The position numbers and the translations under genes were made by a program. From positions 1 to 11,108 of the forward strand of contig JBBILG010000064.1 in NCBI GenBank assembly GCA_037445085.1: a stretch of DNA of 11,108 nucleotides. Direction: 5' to 3'. The notes under the pieces were generated by a model. That model had not been told where the DNA came from. It saw only the letters and a list, made by a program, of their open reading frames with translations, and made no database searches. Of this stretch, positions 6,232-11,108 are shown piece after piece (within the stretch, counting starts at the first letter, position 1; each line of letters starts with the position of its first letter). This DNA comes from JBBILG01 sp037445085 (lineage in GTDB: Bacteria > Pseudomonadota > Gammaproteobacteria > Burkholderiales > Methylophilaceae).

Positions 6232-7377
6232 ATGGAGACGACCCTGCCCTTTGCTGCCCCGCAACCCCTACTCAAGCGCCTGACCTGGGTTGACTGGGGT
6301 TATGCCATGTTACTGCTGGCGGGCGCCCTGTTCGCCTATGCGCGCTTTGCCGAATACATGAACCTCTATGAAGAGAGTGTCCTGTTTGGCTCGGTGGTCG
6401 GCTTCAGTTGGCTGGGCTGGTACTTCAAGCCGGTTCGCGTGCTCATGCTCGGCATCGCAGGCTTGAGCCTGTTCGCCATCGGACAGTACCAGGGTGACCT
6501 GGCGCGCGCCGAACAGGCCTTCTTCCTCCAGTATCTGCTGTCCAGCCAGTCGGCCGTGATGTGGATGAGCGTGCTGTTTATCCTGGCGACCGCGGCCTAC
6601 TGGCTGGCGCTGCTGGCGCGTGCCGAATTCGCCGGCAAGGTGGCGACGGCGCTTACCTGGAGTGCCGTGCTGATGGGTTTCGTCGGCCTCATGGTGCGCT
6701 GGTACGAGTCCTACCTGACCGGGCCCGATGTCGGCTACATCCCCGTCAGCAACCTGTACGAGGTGTTCATCCTGTTCTGCATCGTCACTGCCCTGATGTA
6801 CCTCTACTACGAGCGGCGCTACGCCACCCGCCAGCTCGGGGCGTTCGTCATGCTGGTGGTGAGTGCGGCGGTGGGCTTTATCCTGTGGTACACCTTCGAC
6901 CGCCAGGCCTATCACATCCAGCCGTTGGTACCGGCATTGCAGAGCTGGTGGATGAAGGTGCACGTGCCGACCAACTTCATCGGTTACGGGGGTTTCTCGC
7001 TGGCCGCTGCAGTCGGCGTCGCCTACCTGCTGGCGGGGCGCGGCCTGCTGGCCTCGCGGCTGCCGGCCCGCGAGGTGCTGGACGATTTCATGTACAAGTC
7101 CATCGCCATCGGCTTCGTCTTTTTCACCATCGCCACCATCCTTGGCGCCATGTGGGCGGCGGAAGCCTGGGGCAGTTACTGGTCATGGGATCCGAAGGAA
7201 ACCTGGGCGCTCATCGTCTGGCTCAATTACGCCGCCTGGCTGCATCTGCGCCTGGTCAAGGGCCTGCGCGGCCCCCTGCTGGCATGGTGGGCGGTGGTCG
7301 GCCTGCTGCTGACCACCTTCGCCTTCCTCGGCGTCAACATGTTCCTGTCCGGGCTGCATTCCTACGGCCAGCTCTGA
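6232..7377 (+). CDS. ccsB: Cytochrome c biogenesis protein CcsB (CcsA/ResC), heme handling and ligation
   Basis: This is the partner of ResB in System II: a polytopic inner-membrane protein that holds heme in a periplasmic-facing site for attachment to apocytochromes. From 6232 it has 381 residues, and many hydrophobic spans are visible. The diagnostic tryptophan-rich WWD segment is WGSYWSWDPKETW (about 313-325). Candidate heme-ligand histidines are H244 in WWMKVHVP before the WWD segment and H376 in SGLHSYG near the C-terminus, as in other HHP/CcsA proteins. There are three consecutive ATGs (6226, 6229, 6232). GAAGGA at 6221-6226 gives 5-nt spacing only to the third, so I chose 6232; the other two would add one or two Met residues. 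The gene follows resB with a 2-nt gap from this start and is probably translationally coupled. A strong hairpin follows the stop. Confidence 0.95.
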   Translation: METTLPFAAPQPLLKRLTWVDWGYAMLLLAGALFAYARFAEYMNLYEESVLFGSVVGFSWLGWYFKPVRVLMLGIAGLSLFAIGQYQGDLARAEQAFFLQYLLSSQSAVMWMSVLFILATAAYWLALLARAEFAGKVATALTWSAVLMGFVGLMVRWYESYLTGPDVGYIPVSNLYEVFILFCIVTALMYLYYERRYATRQLGAFVMLVVSAAVGFILWYTFDRQAYHIQPLVPALQSWWMKVHVPTNFIGYGGFSLAAAVGVAYLLAGRGLLASRLPAREVLDDFMYKSIAIGFVFFTIATILGAMWAAEAWGSYWSWDPKETWALIVWLNYAAWLHLRLVKGLRGPLLAWWAVVGLLLTTFAFLGVNMFLSGLHSYGQL

Positions 7378-7380
7378 ACG

Positions 7381-7427
7381 GCGGGCAAACGGCGCGGGGC
7401 GCGCGGCGCAGCCCCGCGCTTGCCTGC
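7381..7427 (+). terminator. Large GC-rich hairpin downstream of ccsB
   Basis: A perfect 9-bp stem GCGCGGGGC (7392-7400) / GCCCCGCGC (7411-7419) encloses a 10-nt loop. Beyond a 3-nt bulge on the 5' side it is extended by GCGGGCAA (7381-7388) pairing with TTGCCTGC (7420-7427), with one G-U pair. No T-run follows, so it is not a canonical intrinsic terminator. It more likely marks the 3' end of the resB-ccsB transcript by factor-dependent termination or exonuclease protection. Confidence 0.5.
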
Positions 7428-7442
7428 TCTTGCGGCGGGGGG

Positions 7443-7472
7443 TTCGCACCGCCTCCCGATTTGCATTAGAAT
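7443..7472 (+). promoter_or_regulatory. Candidate sigma70 promoter of the mla operon
   Basis: TTCGCA (7443-7448, four of six matches) is 18 nt upstream of TAGAAT (7467-7472, five of six). The -10 sits within a small palindrome, GCATT-AG-AATGC (7463-7474). Initiation near 7479 would leave only about 3 nt before the mlaF ATG at 7482. The location after a hairpin and before an operon is right for a promoter; the exact boxes are inferred from motif match. Confidence 0.45.
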
Positions 7473-7481
7473 GCGGCACTT

Positions 7482-8288
7482 ATGTCTGACAACATCGTCG
7501 AAATCCGTGAGCTGTCCTTTGCCTACAACGGCCGCCTGCTGCACAAGGGGATCAACATGCGCATCCCGCGCGGCAAGGTGGTCGCCATCATGGGCGGCTC
7601 CGGCTCCGGCAAGACCACCCTGCTGCGCCTGATCGGCGGCCAGCTCAAGCCATCCTGCGGCGAGGTGCGGGTGGAGGGCCAGGTGGTGCATGCGCTGGAC
7701 CGCTCGGGCATTTACTGCATGCGGCGCAAGATGGGCATGTTGTTCCAGTTCGGCGCACTGTTTACCGATCTTTCCGTTTTTGACAACGTCGCCTTCCCGC
7801 TACGCGAGCACACCGACCTGCCGGAATCCGCCATCCGCGACCTGGTGCTGCTCAAGCTCAACGCGGTCGGCCTGCGCGGCGCGCGTGACCTGATGCCGTC
7901 CCAGCTCTCCGGCGGCATGGCGCGGCGCGTGGCGCTGGCGCGTGCGGTGGCGCTGGATCCGGCCCTCATCATGTACGACGAGCCGTTCGCCGGGCTGGAT
8001 CCGATTTCCATGGGTGTCATCGTCAACCTCATCCGTAGCCTCAACGACGCCCTCGGTGCCACTTCCATCGTGGTGACCCACGACGTGCACGAAACCTTTG
8101 CCATGGTGGATTACGTGTATTTCGTCTCCAATGGTGTAGTGGTGGCGGAAGGCAGGCCGGACGAGCTGCGCGCCTCCGAGCTGCCGTTCGTGCACCAGTT
8201 CGTGCACGGCGAGGCGGACGGGCCGGTGCCTTTCCACTATGCTGCGCCCGACTATCGCCAGGACCTGTTGCGTGGTGCCCATGCTTGA
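7482..8288 (+). CDS. mlaF: Phospholipid ABC transporter ATP-binding protein MlaF
   Basis: MlaF is the cytoplasmic ATPase of the MlaFEDB inner-membrane complex, which moves phospholipids between the inner membrane and periplasmic MlaC to keep the outer membrane asymmetric. The protein has 268 residues. It shows Walker A GGSGSGKTT (38-46), Q-loop Q89 in MLFQFGALF, signature LSGGMARR (142-149), Walker B LIMYDE (162-167) followed by PFAGLD, and the switch H200 in VTHD. The C-terminal tail GEADGPVPFHYAAPDY (243-258) is typical of MlaF, where the tail contacts neighbouring subunits. GALFTDLSVFDNVAFPLRE is also a family hallmark. There is no Shine-Dalgarno sequence before the ATG, consistent with the very short predicted leader. 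The stop overlaps the mlaE start by 8 nt. Confidence 0.95.
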   Translation: MSDNIVEIRELSFAYNGRLLHKGINMRIPRGKVVAIMGGSGSGKTTLLRLIGGQLKPSCGEVRVEGQVVHALDRSGIYCMRRKMGMLFQFGALFTDLSVFDNVAFPLREHTDLPESAIRDLVLLKLNAVGLRGARDLMPSQLSGGMARRVALARAVALDPALIMYDEPFAGLDPISMGVIVNLIRSLNDALGATSIVVTHDVHETFAMVDYVYFVSNGVVVAEGRPDELRASELPFVHQFVHGEADGPVPFHYAAPDYRQDLLRGAHA

Positions 8289-9069
8289 CCGGCTGACCCA
8301 TGCCCTGCGCGGCATCGGCCATCGCGTCATCGACCGTGTCTGGCGCCTGGGCGGGGCCGCACGCTTCTTCCTGTACACCCTGGTACTGTCGGGCGAGAGT
8401 TTCCGCCGTCTGCACCTCACCATACGCGAGATCTACTACACCGGTGTGCTCTCGCTCATCATCATCCTGGTGTCGGCGCTGTTCGTCGGTATGGTGCTGG
8501 GCCTGCAGGGCTACAACACGCTGCAGAAATATGGTTCGGCCGATGCCGTTGGCGTGTTGGTGGCATTGTCCCTGGTGCGCGAACTGGGTCCGGTGGTCAC
8601 CGCGCTCTTGTTCGCCGGGCGCGCCGGCACCGCTATTACTGCGGAAATCGGCCTGATGAAGGCGACCGAGCAACTCTCGGCGATGGAAATGATGGCGGTC
8701 AATCCCATCGCCCGCGTGGTGGCGCCGCGCTTCTGGGCGGGGGTGATCTCCATGCCCTTGCTGGCCTCGATGTTCTCCATGATGGGGGTGTTCGGCGGCT
8801 ATCTGGTGGCGGTGCCGCTGATCGGCGTCGACGAGGGGGCGTTCTGGTCGCAGATGCAGGCCAACGTGGACTGGCGCGAGGACGTGCTCAACGGCATCAT
8901 CAAGAGCTGCGTGTTCGGGGTGGCCTGCACCATCATTGCCCTGTTCGAGGGCTATGACGCGCCGCCCACCGCCGAGGGCGTGAGCCGGGCCACCACGCGC
9001 ACCGTGGTCAACTCGTCGCTGGCGGTGCTGGGACTGGATTTCGTGCTGACCTCATTCATGATCGGTTAG
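8281..9069 (+). CDS. mlaE: Phospholipid ABC transporter permease MlaE
   Basis: MlaE is the transmembrane permease of the Mla complex (MlaE/DUF140 family) and forms the lipid pathway beneath the MlaD hexamer. From the ATG at 8281 it has 262 residues, close to E. coli MlaE (about 260). An in-frame ATG at 8239 would add 14 residues translated from mlaF sequence and is unlikely. An amphipathic N-terminal helix precedes hydrophobic spans at about 54-75, 88-112, 150-180, 205-222 and 245-262. Conserved blocks include LVSALFVGMVLGLQGY, RELGPVVTALLFAGRAG (100-116) and EIGLMKATEQLSAMEMMAVNP (122-142), which contains the coupling-type element contacting the ATPase. The start overlaps the mlaF stop, indicating coupled translation. 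mlaD follows after 18 nt. Confidence 0.95.
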   Translation: MLDRLTHALRGIGHRVIDRVWRLGGAARFFLYTLVLSGESFRRLHLTIREIYYTGVLSLIIILVSALFVGMVLGLQGYNTLQKYGSADAVGVLVALSLVRELGPVVTALLFAGRAGTAITAEIGLMKATEQLSAMEMMAVNPIARVVAPRFWAGVISMPLLASMFSMMGVFGGYLVAVPLIGVDEGAFWSQMQANVDWREDVLNGIIKSCVFGVACTIIALFEGYDAPPTAEGVSRATTRTVVNSSLAVLGLDFVLTSFMIG

Positions 9070-9074
9070 CACCC

Positions 9075-9082
9075 GGGGAGGA
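9075..9082 (+). promoter_or_regulatory. Strong Shine-Dalgarno site of mlaD
   Basis: GGGGAGGA at 9075-9082 lies 5 nt before the mlaD ATG. It is one of the strongest ribosome-binding sites in the window and sits in the widest gap inside the mla operon. This fits the need for six MlaD copies per transporter, although that link is inference. Confidence 0.6.
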
Positions 9083-9087
9083 AAAAC

Positions 9088-9564
9088 ATGGACAGGACGA
9101 CGCTGGATTTGTGGGTGGGCATTTTCGTGGCGGCCGGCGTGGCCGCGCTGATCGGCCTGGCGATGAAGGTGGGCAACCTCACTTCCGGCCAGGTCGGCGC
9201 GACCTACGAGATCATCGCCGCGTTCGAGAACATCGGCGGTCTGAAAACACGCGCGCCGGTCAGGAGCGCGGGCGTGGTGGTGGGGCGCGTGGGGGAGATC
9301 CGCTTCGACAATGAAACCTTCGAGGCAAAAGTGACGCTCAGGATAGACACCAGCTACCGCTTCCCCAAGGATACCTTCGCCAACATCTATACCTCCGGGC
9401 TGCTCGGCGAACAGTACATCGGCCTCGAGGCGGGCGGCGACGAGGAAATGTTGCGGGATGGTGATAGAATTTCGCACACGCAGGACGCCGTGGTCCTGGA
9501 AAAACTGATCAGCCAGTTCCTCTTCAGCAAGGCAGAGGACGGTGCAACCAAGGAAGCGCAATGA
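9088..9564 (+). CDS. mlaD: MCE-domain lipid-binding subunit MlaD
   Basis: MlaD is an inner-membrane-anchored MCE protein that forms a hexameric ring on the periplasmic side of MlaE and exchanges phospholipid with MlaC. It has 158 residues. A single N-terminal membrane helix lies at about 8-27 (LWVGIFVAAGVAALIGLAM). The MCE domain spans about 39-117 with the hallmark GLKTRAPVRSAGVVVGRV (51-68) and TSGLLGEQYIGLEAG (102-116). A C-terminal hydrophobic helix, VVLEKLISQFLF (135-146), corresponds to the helix that lines the central hydrophobic tunnel in E. coli MlaD. It is slightly shorter than the E. coli protein (183), with less tail after that helix. The 3' end overlaps mlaC as ATGA. Confidence 0.95.
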   Translation: MDRTTLDLWVGIFVAAGVAALIGLAMKVGNLTSGQVGATYEIIAAFENIGGLKTRAPVRSAGVVVGRVGEIRFDNETFEAKVTLRIDTSYRFPKDTFANIYTSGLLGEQYIGLEAGGDEEMLRDGDRISHTQDAVVLEKLISQFLFSKAEDGATKEAQ

Positions 9565-10196
9565 ACGTCCTGACACTCGCAAGAAACCTGCTGGCCGCGA
9601 TGCTGCTGCTGCCGTTCGCCGCGGCGGCCGAAATCGTCCCGCCGGACGTGCTGGTCAGGCAGACCGCCGAGGAGATCATCGAGATCATCAGGAAAGACAA
9701 GGACATCCAGGCCGGTGACCTGCGCAAGATCACCGCGTTGGCCGAAAGCAAGGCCCTGCCGCATTTCGATCTCGAGCGCATGTCGCGCATGGTGCTGGGG
9801 CGGCACTGGAGTGCCGCAAGCAAGGAGCAGCAGGCGCAGTTCGTGTCCGAGTTCCGCACCCTGCTGATCCGCACCTATGCCTCGGCGCTGACCAAGTTCC
9901 GCGACCAGACCATCGAATACCGTCCGCTGCGCACGCAACCCGGGGATACCGACGTCACGGTGCGCACCCAGGTGCTGCAGCCGGGCGCGCCGCCCCTGCC
10001 TGTCGACTATCGCCTGATCCGCAAGGAGAATGGCTGGAAGGTCTATGACGTTGCCATCGAGGGCGTCAGTCTGGTCACCAACTACCGCAGCCAGTTCTCC
10101 GCCGAAGTGCGGCAGTCCGGCATCGATGGCCTGATCCAGCGCCTGGCGGAAAAAAACCGGCAGCTCTCCACTGCGGCCGCCACCAACAAAGGCTGA
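9561..10196 (+). CDS. mlaC: Periplasmic phospholipid carrier MlaC
   Basis: MlaC (Tol_Tol_Ttg2/MlaC family) is the soluble periplasmic shuttle carrying phospholipid between the outer-membrane MlaA complex and MlaFEDB. The 211-residue precursor has a signal peptide with a hydrophobic core (about 9-20) and likely cleavage after A23 (AAA before EIVPPD). Family landmarks are the N-terminal helix VRQTAEEIIEII, then FDLERMSRMVLGRHW (69-83), QAQFVSEFRTLLIRTYASAL (96-115), LPVDYRL (about 145-151) and the closing WKVYDVAIEGVSLVTNYRSQF (158-178). AAGGAAG at 9550-9556 lies 4 nt before the ATG. The start overlaps the mlaD stop (ATGA). mlaB follows after 7 nt. Confidence 0.95.
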   Translation: MNVLTLARNLLAAMLLLPFAAAAEIVPPDVLVRQTAEEIIEIIRKDKDIQAGDLRKITALAESKALPHFDLERMSRMVLGRHWSAASKEQQAQFVSEFRTLLIRTYASALTKFRDQTIEYRPLRTQPGDTDVTVRTQVLQPGAPPLPVDYRLIRKENGWKVYDVAIEGVSLVTNYRSQFSAEVRQSGIDGLIQRLAEKNRQLSTAAATNKG

Positions 10197-10203
10197 CACG
10201 ATC

Positions 10204-10497
10204 TTGGCGCAGCTCCGCAAGGACGGCAATCGGGTATGCCTCAGCGGCGCACTGACCATGCTCAGCGTCCCTGCCCTGCTGAAAGAGGGTGCCGCCGTGA
10301 TTGCCGGCGACAATCTGGAAGTCGATCTCGCCGGCGTGAATGAAGTCGACTCCGCCGCACTCACCCTGCTGCTCGAATGGCTGCGCCTCGCGCAGGCGCG
10401 CAAGGCCGGCCTGGCGTTCGTCAACCTGCCGGCCAACCTGACCAGCCTGGCCACGCTGTACGGCGTACTCGACCTCATCCCCCAGCATCCGCACTGA
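10204..10497 (+). CDS. mlaB: STAS-domain protein MlaB
   Basis: MlaB is the cytoplasmic STAS subunit that binds MlaF and is needed for assembly and ATPase activity of the Mla complex. It has 97 residues, the same length as E. coli MlaB. The STAS core reads VCLSGALTMLSVPALL (11-26) then LEVDLAGVNEVDSAALTLLLEW (38-59). S50 occupies the position of the conserved Ser/Thr at the head of the STAS helix (threonine in E. coli MlaB). The ending LATLYGVLDLIP (82-93) is also typical. The first codon is TTG at 10204, there is no in-frame ATG before residue 19, and the ribosome-binding site is weak (AAAGG about 12 nt upstream). Translation may depend on coupling with mlaC 7 nt upstream. Confidence 0.9.
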   Translation: MAQLRKDGNRVCLSGALTMLSVPALLKEGAAVIAGDNLEVDLAGVNEVDSAALTLLLEWLRLAQARKAGLAFVNLPANLTSLATLYGVLDLIPQHPH

Positions 10498-10527
10498 CGC
10501 CTTGCGCGCTCGGTGCCTGCCCCCGTC

Positions 10528-11108
10528 ATGATTCCCGCGATCCAGATCGATCAGGTGCACAAGTCTTTCGGCGCGTTCGAGGCGCTCAAAGGCGTAGATC
10601 TCGCCATCGAGCAGGGAGAATTCTTCGCTCTGCTGGGGCCCAACGGGGCCGGCAAGTCCACGCTCATCAACCTGCTGGCCGGGCTGTTGCGGCCTTCGAG
10701 CGGGCATCTGCGCGTGATGGGGCGCGACGTGGTGACCGACTACCGGCGTTCGCGCCGCGCGCTGGGCGTGGTGCCGCAGGAACTGGTGTTCGACCCGTTC
10801 TTCACCGTGCGCGAGATGCTGCGCTTCCAGGCCGGCTACTTCGGCCTGGGGCGCGAGAACGACGTCTGGGTGGATGAAGTGATCGCGGCGCTGGAGCTCA
10901 CCGACAAGGCGCACACCAACATGCGCCGCCTGTCCGGCGGCATGAAGCGGCGCGCGCTGATCGCCCAGGCGCTGGTGCACCGGCCGCCGGTGATCGTGCT
11001 GGACGAGCCGACCGCGGGCGTGGACGTGGAGCTGCGCCAGACGCTGTGGGAGTTCATCCGTCGCCTCAACCGCGAGGGCCACACCATCATCCTCACCACG
11101 CATTACCT
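10528..11108 (+). CDS. yadG: YadG-like ABC transporter ATP-binding protein (3' end beyond window)
   Basis: This is the N-terminal 193 residues of an ABC ATPase whose reading frame is still open at the window edge. It shows Walker A GPNGAGKST (37-45), Q-loop Q84 in GVVPQEL, signature LSGGMKRR (135-142), Walker B VIVLDE (155-160), PTAGVDVELR and switch H192 in LTTHYL. The LVFDPFFTVREMLRFQAGYFG block and AGVDVELR match the YadG branch of ABC-2 type transporters, whose permease YadH normally follows. The substrate is unknown. The gene begins 30 nt after mlaB on the same strand, with no ribosome-binding site or terminator seen between them. An in-frame GTG at 10513 is an alternative start adding five residues. 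It is probably read through from the mla operon, but a functional link with lipid transport is inference. Confidence 0.9.
   Translation, partial: MIPAIQIDQVHKSFGAFEALKGVDLAIEQGEFFALLGPNGAGKSTLINLLAGLLRPSSGHLRVMGRDVVTDYRRSRRALGVVPQELVFDPFFTVREMLRFQAGYFGLGRENDVWVDEVIAALELTDKAHTNMRRLSGGMKRRALIAQALVHRPPVIVLDEPTAGVDVELRQTLWEFIRRLNREGHTIILTTHY

Noticed and set aside
9465..9470. TAGAAT near the 3' end of mlaD, considered as an internal promoter for mlaC.
   Set aside because: There is no -35-like sequence at a suitable distance. The hexamer is explained by coding for the conserved stretch before ISHTQD.
9387..10529. A 380-codon minus-strand open frame across mlaD, mlaC and mlaB.
   Set aside because: It is low-complexity in composition, has no domain and lies opposite three well-identified genes. 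The same reasoning applies to minus-strand frames at 1147-1992, 411-947, 6310-6963 and 10075-11103.
10377..10877. A 166-codon plus-strand frame spanning the mlaB end and the ABC ATPase start.
   Set aside because: It is an out-of-frame shadow. The true ATPase frame starting at 10528 carries all ABC motifs and simply has no stop before the window ends.

Overview
The window is about two-thirds G+C and densely coded. It reads as an ordinary core-genome stretch of a proteobacterium, most likely a gammaproteobacterium or a close betaproteobacterial relative. Three things point there: the divergent engB / cytochrome c4 pair, a System II (ResB-CcsB) cytochrome c maturation pair, and an mlaFEDCB operon followed by a YadG-type ABC ATPase. 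I see no mobile element, CRISPR array, tRNA or rRNA.

Left block (about 72-2915, + strand): a MidA/NDUFAF7-type SAM methyltransferase, a zinc-dependent medium-chain alcohol dehydrogenase and the tRNA m7G46 methyltransferase TrmB. The first two overlap by 11 nt and are probably cotranscribed. TrmB begins directly after the dehydrogenase and may have an extra promoter of its own. TrmB converges on the GTPase EngB (- strand), and the 3' ends of the two genes overlap by 48 bp.

Middle block (3498-7377): a 102-nt divergent spacer separates engB from a diheme cytochrome c4 gene. After c4 come a perfect hairpin and then resB and ccsB, the System II heme-delivery and heme-ligation complex that matures periplasmic c-type cytochromes. 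A likely substrate, c4, thus sits beside its own assembly machinery. The resB start codon lies inside the hairpin, which makes this junction the most unusual regulatory spot in the window.

Right block (7378-11108): a 104-nt spacer holds a strong GC hairpin and a promoter-like sequence that would give an almost leaderless mlaF transcript. Then come mlaF, mlaE, mlaD, mlaC and mlaB with overlaps or very short gaps. They encode the ATPase, permease, MCE lipid-binding subunit, periplasmic carrier and STAS subunit of the phospholipid transporter that maintains outer-membrane asymmetry. No mlaA is present here. A YadG-like ABC ATPase follows and runs off the right edge.

All protein-coding genes fall into recognisable families. 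I did not find a convincing undescribed system. The points worth a second look concern start sites, overlaps and regulation.
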